The notes: a model not told the origin generated them from the sequence alone. A stretch of DNA of 64,000 nt from Lacinutrix neustonica (GCF_026625145.1 NZ_CP113088.1:2335501-2399500), one strand, 5' to 3'. Counted from the first letter of the stretch, positions 18,717 to 29,853 are shown. Program-made: numbers and translations.

Positions 18717-19721
18717 ATGAATCTACTAATAACAGGAGGGCTAGGGTTTATTGGATCTAATTTTATTGAATATTTTATCTATCAATATCCGGATTACAAT
18801 ATTGTAAATTTAGACAATCTAACCTATGCAGGTGATCTTTCTAATGTAGAGAATGTTGAGGATAGTGCTAATTACACCTTTGTTAAAGGAGACATCTGTG
18901 ATAGAAAATTAGTTGAGAGTTTGTTTAATGAGTATAAATTTGATGGGGTCATTCATTTTGCAGCTGAATCTCACGTAGACAATTCAATAAAAAACCCGGG
19001 AGCATTTATTGACACTAATATTACCGGAACCTTTAACTTATTGGATGTGGCTAAAAACTATTGGATGGCGAGCCCTAATAAATTTAAAAAAGACTTTGAG
19101 ACGGCTAGATTCCATCACATCTCTACTGATGAGGTCTATGGCACATTAGGAGAAGCGGGGTTGTTTACTGAAGAAACACCTTATGCGCCCAATAGTCCCT
19201 ATAGTGCTTCAAAAGCGGCTTCAGATTTTATTGTAAGAAGCTATTTTCATACCTATGGAATGCCTGTGATAACTACAAATTGTTCTAATAATTATGGTCC
19301 GAAACAACACGATGAAAAGCTCATTCCTACAATCATTAGAAAGGCCTTATCAGGGGAAGCTATTCCAATCTATGGAGATGGTAAAAATATTAGAGATTGG
19401 TTATATGTCTTGGACCACTGTAAGGGTATTGATTTGGTGTTTAAAACAGGTAAAACAGGTGAAACATATAATATTGGTGGTAGAAACGAAAGAAATAATC
19501 TCTACATTGTAGATTCTATTTGTTCTATTTTAGATGAATTAAAGCCAGCTTCAGCATCCTATAAAAATCAAATAATCTTTGTGAAGGATAGAGCAGGTCA
19601 TGATTTCAGATATGCCATTGACGCTTCAAAAATTGAAAAGGAACTCGGCTGGAAGGCCGATGAGAATTTTGAATCGGGCATACGAAAAACGATAGATTGG
19701 TACTTAAATAAATACTCATAG
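18717..19721 (+). CDS. rmlB: dTDP-glucose 4,6-dehydratase
   Basis: 334 residues. It is an extended SDR with NAD loop GGLGFIGSNF, TDEVYGTLGEAG carrying the Thr-Asp-Glu catalytic trio, and the YSASKAASD Tyr-x-x-x-Lys pair. It makes dTDP-4-keto-6-deoxyglucose, the second step to dTDP-L-rhamnose. RmlA, C and D follow in order, so the pathway is complete here. Confidence 0.95.
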   Translation: MNLLITGGLGFIGSNFIEYFIYQYPDYNIVNLDNLTYAGDLSNVENVEDSANYTFVKGDICDRKLVESLFNEYKFDGVIHFAAESHVDNSIKNPGAFIDTNITGTFNLLDVAKNYWMASPNKFKKDFETARFHHISTDEVYGTLGEAGLFTEETPYAPNSPYSASKAASDFIVRSYFHTYGMPVITTNCSNNYGPKQHDEKLIPTIIRKALSGEAIPIYGDGKNIRDWLYVLDHCKGIDLVFKTGKTGETYNIGGRNERNNLYIVDSICSILDELKPASASYKNQIIFVKDRAGHDFRYAIDASKIEKELGWKADENFESGIRKTIDWYLNKYS

Positions 19722-19811
19722 TTAATACACCTTCCGAATCGAAAGTCTTTTGCATAGTGAATTTCTAATTGGAAGCAACAGGTGACTAATAAAGAACAAT
19801 AAAACAGCCAC

Positions 19812-20678
19812 ATGAAAGGAATTATACTTGCGGGAGGTTCTGGAACAAGACTTCATCCATTAACGAAAGTGTTAAGTAAACAGCTTATGCCAATTTATGA
19901 TAAGCCCATGATTTACTATCCTCTATCAACCTTAATGCATGCTGGAATAAAGGACATATTAATCATTTCAACACCGGAACATTTACCGCTGTTTAAACAA
20001 TTGTTAGGAGACGGAACCCAATTAGGGTGTAACTTTCAATACGCAGTCCAAGAGGCACCCAATGGTCTTGCAGAAGCTTTTATTATAGGAGCAGATTTCG
20101 TTGGTAAAGATAAGGTCGCCTTAATTTTAGGAGATAATATTTTCTATGGTACGGGATTATCCGAACTTTTGAAAGCTAATAATAATCCAGAGGGCGGTAT
20201 TGTTTACGCCTATCACGTTACAGACCCAGAGCGTTACGGTGTTGTAAATTTTGATAAAAATGGAAAAGCCTTGTCCATTGAGGAGAAACCTGAAAAACCA
20301 AAATCTAATTATGCTGTGCCAGGGATTTATTTCTATGATAATACTGTCATTGAAATAGCAAAAAACATAGAACCTAGTCATCGCGGAGAATTGGAAATAA
20401 CAGACGTTAACAAGGAGTATTTGAGACAAGGGAGGCTTAAAGTTTCTATTTTAGACAAAGGAACGGCTTGGTTAGATACCGGTACCTTTAATTCGCTAAT
20501 GCAAGCCTCTCAATTTGTTCAAGTTATTGAAGAGCGCCAAGGTTTGAAAATTGGAGCAATAGAGGAAGCGGCTTACAGTAGTGGTTTTATTTCTAAACAA
20601 CAATTGGTAGATTTAGCAACGCCATTACTTAAAAGCGGTTATGGAGAGCATTTAATTAGTTTAGTAAACCAAGAGTGA
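19812..20678 (+). CDS. rmlA: Glucose-1-phosphate thymidylyltransferase
   Basis: 288 residues, the family's usual length. The nucleotide-binding signature [11 protein letters not shown] is at residue 7, with [25 protein letters not shown] and AWLDTGT further on. It makes dTDP-glucose from dTTP and glucose-1-phosphate. It is separated from rmlB by 90 bp that share a short motif (ACAGGTGACTAATAAA) with the spacer before rmlD, and from rmlC by 1 bp. Confidence 0.95.
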   Translation: MKGIILAGGSGTRLHPLTKVLSKQLMPIYDKPMIYYPLSTLMHAGIKDILIISTPEHLPLFKQLLGDGTQLGCNFQYAVQEAPNGLAEAFIIGADFVGKDKVALILGDNIFYGTGLSELLKANNNPEGGIVYAYHVTDPERYGVVNFDKNGKALSIEEKPEKPKSNYAVPGIYFYDNTVIEIAKNIEPSHRGELEITDVNKEYLRQGRLKVSILDKGTAWLDTGTFNSLMQASQFVQVIEERQGLKIGAIEEAAYSSGFISKQQLVDLATPLLKSGYGEHLISLVNQE

Positions 20679-20679
20679 A

Positions 20680-21225
20680 ATGCAAGCGAAAGAAACCATT
20701 TTAAAGGGCTGTTACCTATTAGAACCAACTATTTTTGGTGATGATAGAGGCTATTTTTTTGAAAGCTATAATAAAATACAATTTGAATCTCTTGTTGGTG
20801 AAACTGTTAATTTTGTTCAGGACAATGAAGCATTCTCTAAAAAAGGGGTGCTAAGAGGTCTTCATTTTCAAGAAGGTCAACATGCACAAGCCAAATTGGT
20901 TAGAGTGACGCAGGGCGCTGTCATCGACGTGGCAGTAGATTTAAGACCCAAGTCAGAAACCTTTTTAAAGCATATCGCTGTTGAACTCTCATCAGATAAT
21001 AAAAAGCAGCTCTTTGTTCCTAGGGGATTTGCTCATGGATACATAGTAATAACTGAAACGGCAGTATTTAATTATAAATGTGACAATTGGTACAAAAAGG
21101 CTTCAGAAAACGGAATTATTTATAATGATGAAACCTTAAATATAGATTGGCAATTTAGACCGGAACAATTCATTATTTCTGAAAAAGACAAAAGACTTTC
21201 AACAGTTAAAGAATTATTTAAATGA
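20680..21225 (+). CDS. rmlC: dTDP-4-dehydrorhamnose 3,5-epimerase
   Basis: 181 residues. It is a cupin-fold epimerase with FVQDNEAFSKKGVLRGLHFQ carrying the conserved Arg/His, then FVPRGFAHGY. It epimerises dTDP-4-keto-6-deoxyglucose for rhamnose synthesis. It lies immediately after rmlA. Confidence 0.95.
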   Translation: MQAKETILKGCYLLEPTIFGDDRGYFFESYNKIQFESLVGETVNFVQDNEAFSKKGVLRGLHFQEGQHAQAKLVRVTQGAVIDVAVDLRPKSETFLKHIAVELSSDNKKQLFVPRGFAHGYIVITETAVFNYKCDNWYKKASENGIIYNDETLNIDWQFRPEQFIISEKDKRLSTVKELFK

Positions 21226-21308
21226 GACGGGCGGGTCAATCGCATAACCACTTATGAGAATGATTGATAGCGCATAACAGGTGACCAATAAATCACAATA
21301 ACTTATAC

Positions 21309-22166
21309 ATGAAAAAAATTGTTGTCGTAGGGGCTAAAGGTCAATTGGGATTATGTATAAAAGCATTATCTAACGGATATCCATCGTTGGATTTTTTGTT
21401 TTTAGATAGTAATGCATTAGATGTTTCAAGCGCCAAACAAGTTGAAACACTATTTAGAAATACGCCATTTGATTATTGTATCAATTGTGCCGCATACACT
21501 GCGGTTGATAAGGCAGAGGATGAAAAACAATTGGCCTATAAAATTAATACGCTGGGCGTTAAATTTTTAGCAGAGTCTTGTAAAAAACATCAGGTTACTT
21601 TAATACATATTTCAACAGATTTTGTTTTTGATGGGAAGAGCACTACACCCTATAAGGAAAAGGATGTAACACATCCATTAGGGGTGTATGGAGCAACTAA
21701 ACTAGCTGGAGAAAAAGAAATAGCTTTTACTTTAAAAAACTATTATATTCTAAGGACCTCTTGGCTATATTCTCATTTTGGCAGCAATTTTGTAAAAACC
21801 ATGCTTAGGCTCGCTAAGGAAAAAAAGGAACTAAATGTCGTAAACGATCAAATAGGAACACCCACTTATGGTCCGGATCTAGCAGACGTAATTTTCAAAA
21901 TTATTCTTTTCGGACCCACTAAATATGGGCTATACCATTTTAGTAATTTAGGCAGCACAACTTGGTATGAATTTGCTAGAGCCATATTTGAAATGACCAA
22001 TGCGAATATTGAGGTTCATCCTGTCGACTCTAATACATTTGTAACAAAAGCTGAACGACCAAAATATAGTGTGTTAGACAAATCAAAGATTATGGCAACT
22101 TTTGGTATAGAAATTCCAACTTGGAGAGAAAGTCTAGAGAAAATGGTAACAGCTATGGAAACTTAA
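21309..22166 (+). CDS. rmlD: dTDP-4-dehydrorhamnose reductase
   Basis: 285 residues. It has NAD(P) loop GAKGQLG, NCAAYTAVDKAE, STDFVFDG and YGATKLAGE (Tyr/Lys), all typical of RmlD. It completes dTDP-L-rhamnose. An 83-bp spacer before it carries a sequence similar to the rmlA spacer. Confidence 0.95.
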   Translation: MKKIVVVGAKGQLGLCIKALSNGYPSLDFLFLDSNALDVSSAKQVETLFRNTPFDYCINCAAYTAVDKAEDEKQLAYKINTLGVKFLAESCKKHQVTLIHISTDFVFDGKSTTPYKEKDVTHPLGVYGATKLAGEKEIAFTLKNYYILRTSWLYSHFGSNFVKTMLRLAKEKKELNVVNDQIGTPTYGPDLADVIFKIILFGPTKYGLYHFSNLGSTTWYEFARAIFEMTNANIEVHPVDSNTFVTKAERPKYSVLDKSKIMATFGIEIPTWRESLEKMVTAMET

Positions 22167-22175
22167 AATGCAATA

Positions 22176-22195
22176 TTTGAGTGGTTTAACTCAAA
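22176..22195. other. Perfect 7-bp stem-loop after rmlD
   Basis: TTTGAGT-GGTTTA-ACTCAAA. There is no T-run after it, so it is a weak terminator at best. It lies in the 182-bp gap between rmlD and wecB. Confidence 0.35.
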
Positions 22196-22291
22196 AGTCT
22201 CAAATTGCGTAAATTAAAATATTGAACCGCCTAAAAGTACAATTGGTGTAACTTTATGCATCATAAAATTACGAATGTCCATTTAAAATAC

Positions 22292-22299
22292 TACTTTTG
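22292..22299 (+). promoter_or_regulatory. -7 element TACTTTTG before wecB
   Basis: It matches TAnnTTTG and is 49 bp before the wecB ATG. It suggests a second transcription unit starting with wecB. No clear -33 TTTG is visible. Confidence 0.4.
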
Positions 22300-22348
22300 C
22301 AACCGAAAAAAGGCACGATGTTAATAGAATGCTTAGCCTCAACAATAA

Positions 22349-23473
22349 ATGAAAAAAAACCTTATTATATTCGGTACTAGACCGGAAGCTATAAAAATGG
22401 CACCATTGGTTAAGGAGTTTCTTAAAAACAAAAATGAATTTGAAACTAGAGTGTGTATAACAGCTCAGCATAGAGAAATGTTAGATCAAGTTTTGTCATT
22501 TTTTGAAATTAAACCAGATTACGATTTGGATTTAATGAAGCCAAATCAAAACCTCTATACCCTTACTGCAGATATTATAACAAATTTAAAACCAATTTTA
22601 GAAGAATTTAAGCCGAGACTATGTATATGTTCATGGGGATACCACTACGACAATGGCGGCAAGTATTGCTTCTTTTTATTCGGAGCAAAAGTGTGTCATG
22701 TTGAGGCGGGTTTAAGGACATTTAATAAAAGATCCCCATTTCCGAGAGGAAGTGAATAGAAGTATTGCTGGTAGTATATCCGATTACCATTTTGCTCCAA
22801 CAGCAACTTCAAAACAGAATCTAATTAGGGAAAACATTTCAGAAGAAAACATCCTTGTTACTGGGAATACGGTTATTGATGCATTAGATTTTAGCTCAGG
22901 AAAAGTAACGGCATCACTATACTCAGATAACGAGGTTGAACGCCTAAAGCATATTGTTGATGATTCAAAAAAAATAATACTCGTTACTGGTCATAGACGT
23001 GAAAACCATGGCCAAGGTTTTATTAATATTTGTAGTGCTTTAAAGGAGATAGCGGAAAAAAATAAGAATGTTCAAATCATTTATCCAGTACATTTAAATC
23101 CAAATGTTCAAAAGCCCGTATACGAACTTTTAGCTGGTATTGAAAACGTAAAACTTATCAGTCCATTATCATATCCAGCGTTTGTATGGTTAATGAATAA
23201 ATCACATCTTATTATTACTGATAGTGGTGGCGTGCAAGAAGAAGCGCCTAGTTTAGGGAAGCCTGTTTTGGTTATGCGTGACACGACAGAAAGACCGAAG
23301 CCGTTGATGCGGGAACGGTTTTTTTGGTAGGAACAGACAAAGATAAAATAGTAAAAGAAACAAATAATTTACTGAATAATGAATCGGCCTATTTAAAAAT
23401 GAGCAAATTACATAACCCTTATGGAGATGGTACCGCTTGTCAGAAAATAGTAAGCTTCATTTCTAACTTATAA
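22349..23473 (+). CDS. wecB: UDP-N-acetylglucosamine 2-epimerase (non-hydrolysing); four frame lesions
   Basis: 374 residues after repair at 22613 (CCGAGA), 22679 (TTCGGA), 22742 (CCGAGA) and 23295 (CCGA), all to CCGGA/TCCGGA. Restored motifs are [53 protein letters not shown] and [11 protein letters not shown], all family hallmarks. The four lesions cancel in net length, so the total stays divisible by three. It makes UDP-ManNAc, feeding WecC 2 bp downstream. Confidence 0.9.
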
Positions 23474-23475
23474 AT

Positions 23476-24681
23476 ATGAGTAATAAACCAAACGTTGTAA
23501 TGGTTGGCTTAGGCTACATTGGTTTGCCTACAGCCGCATTAATAGCGAGTAGAAACATTAAAGTCACAGGGGTTGATATCCATCAACACGTAGTAGACAC
23601 TATTAATAAGGGAGAGATTCACATTATTGAACCTGATTTAGATGGTTTAGTGCACCATGTGGTAAAAGACAAATTTTTAACGGCCAGTACCACTCCTGTT
23701 GAAGCCGATGTATATTTAATTGCGGTTCCTACACCTTTTAAAGGTGATCATGAACGAGATATTTCTTATGTCGAATCTGCTACGCGTGCTATTTTACCCA
23801 CGCTTAAAGAAGGTGTTTTAGTTATTATAGAGTCTACCAGCCCGGTAGGTACCACTGAAAAAATGGAAGCGGTTATTTTTTCTGAAAGACCGTAACTTAA
23901 AGGAAAAATATATATGGCCTACTGTCCAGAGCGTGTGTTGCCTGGAAATGTTATTTATGAGTTAGAGCATAACGACAGGGCTATTGGGGGAATTAATGAA
24001 GCATCAACAGAAAAAGCAGTTTGGTTTTACAAGCATTTTGTAAAAGGAGAATTACATAAAACCAATGCTAAAACTGCTGAAATGTGCAAATTGGTTGAAA
24101 ACTCTTCAAGAGATACTCAAATTGCCTTTGCTAATGAGCTTTCTATGATTTGTGATGAAGCGGGAATTAATGTATGGGAGCTTATTCGGTTAGCAAACAA
24201 ACACCCCAGGGTCAATATTTTACAACCAGGAACAGGCGTTGGAGGGCATTGTATTGCTGTGGATCCCTGGTTCATAGTTAGTGAGTTTCCTGAGCAAGCA
24301 AAAATTATTCGTATTGCAAGAGAAATTAATAACTATAAGACAGAATGGGTTATTGAAAAAATTAAAAACACAGCTTTGCAATTTGAATTAGATAATAGCA
24401 AGAAACCTAAAATTGCAGCCATGGGCTTAGCCTTTAAGCCAAATATAGACGATTTAAGAGAGTCTCCGGCATTACACGTGGTGACAGCTCTTAAAAATTC
24501 CAATTTAAGTATTTTACCAGTTGAACCAAATATAGAGTCGCATAAAACTTTAGAAATATATACTATAGATCAAGCAGTAAATGACGCAGATATTATTGTG
24601 TACTTAGTCGCTCATGATCAATTTAAAGCGCTGAATTCTAATGCATTAGTTTTAGATTTTTGTAATGTCACAAATCAATAA
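23476..24681 (+). CDS. wecC: UDP-N-acetyl-D-mannosaminuronate dehydrogenase; in-frame TAA
   Basis: 401 codons with a TAA as codon 140 inside FSERP-stop-LKGKIYMAYCPERVLPG. The two halves are in the same frame, and CCGTAA (23890-23895) is most simply CCGGAA (Pro-Glu). It has NAD loop GLGYIGLPTAAL, ESTSPVGTTEKM and the catalytic Cys in GTGVGGHCIAVDPWF. It oxidises UDP-ManNAc to UDP-ManNAcA for the polysaccharide. Confidence 0.9.
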
Positions 24682-24692
24682 ATCAAGAAAAT

Positions 24693-25232
24693 ATGAAAAA
24701 CGTTGTATTACTAGTACTATTTATAGTTGCTGTTTCATGTAAAGGTGAGGCAAAAAAAGAAACGATGAATAAGGAGACTTCTCCAAAAGTTGAAGAACAA
24801 ACAACTGTAGTTTATCCAAAATTAGAAGGTGTACCACTACAACTTAACTACATTTTTGAAAACGGTTTTGAATTTGCAGAAGATATCAAAGTAAATTACA
24901 TCGCTTTACAAGCTAAAGGCGACAATAACTATCAATTAATTTATGGAATAGATGCATCATCAGACCTTGAACGCATAGAAAGTTTAAAAGTCTCAGCAAA
25001 TTTTTACGCTGAAAACCCAAAATTATTTACAGACGATTTATATAAGGAGCGAGAAGTTCGTCAAGTGCCTTCTGTAGCTAAAATTAGCATTCTTGATAAT
25101 GAAGCTGTGATTTCTCAAGAGTTTACAATGGTTCCTAAAGAACACAAATTGATTAAATTTTATTTCTACTCTGACCAAGGTGTAGAAAACGATAAAATGT
25201 TAACCTTAAAAAATATTGACTTACCAAAATAG
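24693..25232 (+). CDS. Putative lipoprotein of unknown function
   Basis: 179 residues. It has a signal peptide with lipobox (LLVLFIVAVSC, Cys at about 16), then an acidic/Lys linker and a beta-rich region. I recognise no family. Its place between wecC and an MBOAT/SGNH remnant suggests a surface-glycan-linked role, by context only. Confidence 0.55.
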   Translation: MKNVVLLVLFIVAVSCKGEAKKETMNKETSPKVEEQTTVVYPKLEGVPLQLNYIFENGFEFAEDIKVNYIALQAKGDNNYQLIYGIDASSDLERIESLKVSANFYAENPKLFTDDLYKEREVRQVPSVAKISILDNEAVISQEFTMVPKEHKLIKFYFYSDQGVENDKMLTLKNIDLPK

Positions 25233-25243
25233 GTATATATTAA

Positions 25244-25785
25244 ATGATTTTTTCTACCCCACTCTTCTTACTGTTTTTTACAGTAGTATTTATTATATAT
25301 TGGTTTGTTTTGATAAAAAAGTAAAATCAATTAAGCCACATTTGTTATTTTATGGCGGAACAGGAACGGTTTGGTTTGATGATATAAAAGCGTTTCCAAT
25401 TATTGATGGGGTAAAGCATGAAAATATTATACCAAATCCAAGTGCAGAAGAACAATTAAAAGAACGTTTAAATGTATCTTACAACTATAATAGAGAGCAT
25501 TGGAGTAAAATAAAAGAACAGAAGTACTTATTATTAACACCGTTTTGGCATACAGATAAAAAATCGGCATACCCACAGAAAGATCAATATGCAGATTTAG
25601 TTTCCCAAGTTAAATCCTACTGTAAAGAAAACAATGTGAAATGCATAGATGCTTCATATATACTGAATAAAGAGAACTTTGGGGTTTATACTAACGGAAG
25701 CGTTAGGGGCAAAATAGATGTTTTACATTTTGATGCACAAGCACACGAAGTTTTAGAAAAATTTATAATAGAAAATTTAAATTAA
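25244..25785 (+). pseudogene. Chimeric remnant: MBOAT N-terminus joined to an SGNH-hydrolase-like C-terminus
   Basis: From ATG 25244 the frame reads MIFSTPLFLLFFTVVF then IIYWFV, the typical first helix of an AlgI-type MBOAT O-acyltransferase. After an apparent one-T deletion in a T-run (about 25311-25315) it continues DKKVKSIKPHLLFYGGTGTV and WFDDIKAF, then a region ending KIDVLHFDAQAHEVLEKF with an Asp/His pair like that of SGNH esterases. The middle of the MBOAT protein and the front of the esterase are absent, as if an internal deletion fused two neighbouring O-acetylation genes. An alternative start at 25216 gives a frame overlapping the lipoprotein. Confidence 0.5.
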
Positions 25786-25787
25786 AG

Positions 25788-26897
25788 ATGTTACAAGCCA
25801 TTATAAAAAAAGGAAAAGTAGTAGCAGAAGAAGTTTCAGCACCAATTTTATCTGCTGGAGAAGTACTCATTAGTGTCTCTCACAGTTGTATCTCTGCAGG
25901 CACAGAACTAAAGAGTGTTGGAAATAGTGGAGAAAATCTTTTAATGCGTGCCATAAAACAGCCGTAAAACCTTAAAAAGGTTATCGCCATGGCAAAGGCG
26001 CAAGGCATTTCTAGAGCGTTCTCTAAAGTGCAGCAAAAAGTAAAGTATGGGACGCCAACAGGCTACTCCAATTCAGGAATTGTAATTGCTGTAGGAGAAG
26101 GGGTCTCTAATTTTCAAGTTGGCGATAAAGTAGCTGCCGCTGGAGCAGGTATTGCAAATCATGCAGAGTTTGTGGTCGTACCTCAAAATTTAGTCATGCA
26201 AGTACCTGAAGGTTTAGATTTAAAACTAGCCTCAACGGTAACCTTAGGCGGTATCGCTTTACAAGGTGTAAGACGTGCAGATTTAAGATTAGGAGAATAT
26301 GCAGTAGTTATTGGCGCGGGGATCTTAGGTTTATTAACGGTTCAATATTTAAAAAATTCCGGTATTCGCACTATTGTAACAGACATTAATGACGACAGAT
26401 TAAAGATTGCAGAAGAACTTGGTGCAGAGTTAATTATCAATCCCACAAAAGGTGATGTAGTAAAAACCATAACTAGCTTTACTGGTGGTTTTGGAGCCGA
26501 TGCCGTTATTTTTACAGCAGCGACGGGAAGTAACGAGCCACTATCTGAAGCCTTCAAAGCCTGTAAGAAAAAAGGTAGAGTCATTTTAGTTGGTGTTTCC
26601 GGAATGGAAATTAAACGAGAGGACATCTACCAAAAAGAATTAGATTTCTTAGTGTCCACTTCTTATGGCCCTGGCCGTTATGATAGAAGTTATGAAGAGG
26701 ATGGGAACGACTATCCGTATGGCTATGTGCGTTGGACAGAAAACCGAAACATGACCGAGTATCTCAAGATGCTTCATGAAGGAAAGGTTAATTTAGAACC
26801 TTTAATAAGTAAAGTATACCCTATTGAAAAAGTAGAAGAAGCCTATGCTTCTCTGCAAAGCCCAGTAAAAACCTGTTATTGTAATATTGTCTTATGA
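25788..26897 (+). CDS. Zinc-type alcohol dehydrogenase-like oxidoreductase; in-frame TAA
   Basis: 369 codons with TAA at 25965 inside RAIKQP-stop-NLKKVIAMAK; CCGTAA is probably CCGGAA. The N-terminal GroES-like half has SHSCISAGTELK and YGTPTGYSNSGIVIAVG; the Rossmann half has VVIGAGILGLLTVQYLK. In related Bacteroidota proteins this domain is fused to a Gfo/Idh domain, encoded here by the next frame. It is often found in surface polysaccharide loci. The substrate is unknown. Confidence 0.75.
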
Positions 26898-27909
26898 CAC
26901 TACTACTGAAGTCCCAACCAATAATAAAGTTACAGTAAACACAAATTATGCAAAACCAAATTCAGCTTTAAACGTTGCGCTTGTTGGTGCAGGAAGTTTT
27001 GCAACGGCCATGCATTTGCCTAACATGCAAAAAATGAAAGACAAGTACGCCTTGTATGCGGTGGTAAATAGAACGGGGCATAAAAGCAAAACAGTCGCGA
27101 CGCATTTTGATGCTAAATACACCACTTCAGATATTAATGATGTGTTGATAGATGATAACGTAGATTTGGTGTTTATAACGACGCAGCATAAAGATCATGC
27201 GGCTTTAGTGTTACAATCGTTACAGGCAGGGAAACATGTGTTTGTAGAAAAACCTCTAGCAACAACGCAAGAAGAATTAGATAAAATAATTGCTTTCTAT
27301 AATGATGATAGCATTGTAAATAAACCACAATTGTTAACGGGCTTTAACAGACGTTTTAGTAAATACGCTCAAGAAATTAAAACACACACAGAGCAACGTA
27401 CTAACCCGCTTTATATAAGTTACAGAATTAATGCAGGTTTTAGGCCTTCTACTGATGCTTTGCACGAACATGGTGGACGCGTTGTGGGGGAAGTATGTCA
27501 CTTTATAGATTTAATTTCTTATCTAACAGATTCTAGTATTGTTTCTGTTAGCGTTGAAAAACTATCTCCTAAAAACGGTCATATTAGAGCAGACGATAAT
27601 GTATCGGTCTTATTAAAATATAAAGACGGCTCGGTTGGAAACTTACAGTATTTTGCTGTTGGAAATAAGGGCTATCAAAAAGAGAATTTAGAAGTACATT
27701 ATGATGAAAAAACTATCATCATGGACGACTTTATAAAACTTACGGGTTATGGCGTAAAAGTAAAGGACATCAACTCTAAAACTCCGGAAAAAGGACAATA
27801 CGAAGAGTTAATTCATTTTTATAATGCAATTGCAAAAAACCAATGGGCTATTGGTTTTGATAGTATGGTGGAGACTACTCAAGCAACGTTCTTGATTCAG
27901 GATAATTAA
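26887..27909 (+). CDS. Gfo/Idh/MocA-family oxidoreductase domain
   Basis: 340 residues from a TTG overlapping the previous gene. It has NAD loop ALVGAGSFATAMHLPN, EKPLATT (Lys of the family signature) and HEHGGRVVGEVCHFIDL. No ATG lies in this frame near the start, and the first residues (SYDTTTEVP) look like a linker. The two frames are therefore probably one bi-domain oxidoreductase split by a small indel near 26890. This break is not at a CCGGA site. Confidence 0.75.
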   Translation: MSYDTTTEVPTNNKVTVNTNYAKPNSALNVALVGAGSFATAMHLPNMQKMKDKYALYAVVNRTGHKSKTVATHFDAKYTTSDINDVLIDDNVDLVFITTQHKDHAALVLQSLQAGKHVFVEKPLATTQEELDKIIAFYNDDSIVNKPQLLTGFNRRFSKYAQEIKTHTEQRTNPLYISYRINAGFRPSTDALHEHGGRVVGEVCHFIDLISYLTDSSIVSVSVEKLSPKNGHIRADDNVSVLLKYKDGSVGNLQYFAVGNKGYQKENLEVHYDEKTIIMDDFIKLTGYGVKVKDINSKTPEKGQYEELIHFYNAIAKNQWAIGFDSMVETTQATFLIQDN

Positions 27910-27920
27910 TATTCAAAAGG

Positions 27921-29853
27921 ATGAATATTCAAACGATTTTATCTAAACCCATTCCAGTCGTTTGGTATCGATTTAAGCAATTACTAAAGCTTCATTATTA
28001 CTTTAGAACGCAGTTTTGGTCTCAGGTTGAAAAACAAATTGCGAATAAAGTTTCCAAAGCAGATACTTTTAAGGCTAAGAGCCAACTGTTTCATGATGAT
28101 TTTAAAGGCTATAACGAATCAACTTCAACTGGAAGCAGAACTACATTAGAAAAGGCTAGTCGTATCTTAGAGGGTACGATTTCCATTTTTGAAGCAGATT
28201 ATGAATTTGATTTTCCCCTGCAATGGAATATAGATTGGAGAGCTAATGAAACCTGGGATAATAAGTACTTTAAAGGCTATAGTTTTTATCAAGCAAATAA
28301 AGAAAAAGAATATGACGTTAAGTTTCCTTGGGAATTATCAAGGCTTAGTTTCTTAATTACTGTTTCCGAGAGGATACTCTATTAATGAGGAGGACAAGTA
28401 TTTAGAATTTATTTACAATACTTTAAGCAATTGGAAAAACCGAATCCAATGGCATATTCTGTCAATTGGTACCCCATGGAAGTTGCTGTTAGAACTATTA
28501 ATCTCATTCAATCACGGGAATTGTTGTTAGTTTCTGCAAAAGGAAATAAAACCATCAATTTATTAAATGAAATCCTATTACTCCATGGTGTTTTTTTATG
28601 GCGAAACCTCGAATATACAGATGTTCGTGCAAACCATTATGCTGCCAATTTAACAGCACTCCTTTTATTAGGACAAGTATTTAAATCCTTTTACAAAGAA
28701 GCCAAACAATGGTATGATTTTGCAATTAAGAAAACCGAAAAAGAGTTTCATTTACAATTTTTTAAAGATGGTGTTAATTTCGAAAAATCAATACCTTATC
28801 ACAGATTTGTAGTGGAGTTGTTTTTTATTTCGTTTTTAGTAATGAAACGTAGTGGAATAAAATTGAGCCCGAAACACTTACTGTTTTCAAAAACGCAAAT
28901 GTTTTTATAAAAGCTGTAACGAAACCCAACTTACAAACACCAATTATTGGAGATAATGATAGTGCTTCGGTATTTCAGAATGACATTGTATCGCTTAACA
29001 ATCATTCAAACATGTTACAGTTGGCTAGTTTGTTTTTAGAAGATGAAAGTTTGAATATTACGGATAAAGTTTATCATTCTTCAATGGAGTGCTTTGGAAT
29101 AAACGCAATTAATCCATCACAAAAACAAGACTCATTTGAGCTAAATTACTTTGAAAAAGGCGGCTTTATTTCAGCGAAATCAAATACGAACTATTTTATC
29201 GCAGATTATGGAGAGGTAGGTATGCATGGTAAAGGAGGTCATGGGCATAACGATTTATTTAGTTTTGAATTGATGCTAGATAAACAAGACATCATTGTAG
29301 ATGCTGGGTGTTATACTTATACTGGAAATTTAGAGCTTAAAGGCGAAATGAAATCCTCTTTTTATCATAATAGTTTAGTAGTAGACAACCAAGAAATCGC
29401 TCCTCAAATAGGAGCTTGGGGAATTAGTAATATTGCAGAACCAAATAATGTTAGTTTTAAAGATACTGACCATTCTATATCAATTTCTGGGAACATAAAG
29501 GTTACCAAAGATTAAAAGACCCAGTGACGCACAAGCGTACTTTTAATATTAAAAAAGATTTCAGCGAGATATGTTGCGAAGATGAGGTGTATTGTAACTC
29601 AAAGCATCAAATTGTAAGAAGCCTACACTTTATTGATAATGCGGAAATTAAATTAAAGGATAATAAAGCTATAATAACGGTAAGTAATAGGAAGTACCAT
29701 ATAGTTTTTGAAAATTTTGCACGATTAAAAGTTGGGTCATATTTTTTAAGTAGAAATTATGGGCATAAAATCGAAGCAAAAAAACTATTAGCTTTTTGTG
29801 ACATAGAGAAAAACACTGTTTTGAATTTTAAAATCCAATCAGTACATTATTAA
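27921..29853 (+). CDS. Heparinase II/III / alginate-lyase-like protein; four frame lesions
   Basis: About 644 codons after repair at 28366 (CCGAGA, TVSGGYSINEED), 28440 (CCGA, NWKNRNPMAYSVNW), 28869 (CCGA, SPETLTVFKN) and a GGG run at 29489. The N-terminal (alpha/alpha)6-type region has NPMAYSVNWYPMEVAVR and NHYAANLTALLLLG. The C-terminal heparinase-like beta region has GKGGHGHNDLFSFEL and GCYTYTG. Such proteins cleave uronic-acid polysaccharides and are common in capsule loci, where they may trim the product. Here it appears as four or five fragments. Confidence 0.8.

Noticed and set aside
22349..23473. WecB as a true multi-frameshift pseudogene
   Set aside because: All four breaks sit on CCGGA/TCCGGA, cancel in net length and restore every family motif, so sequencing error at a modified motif is simpler.
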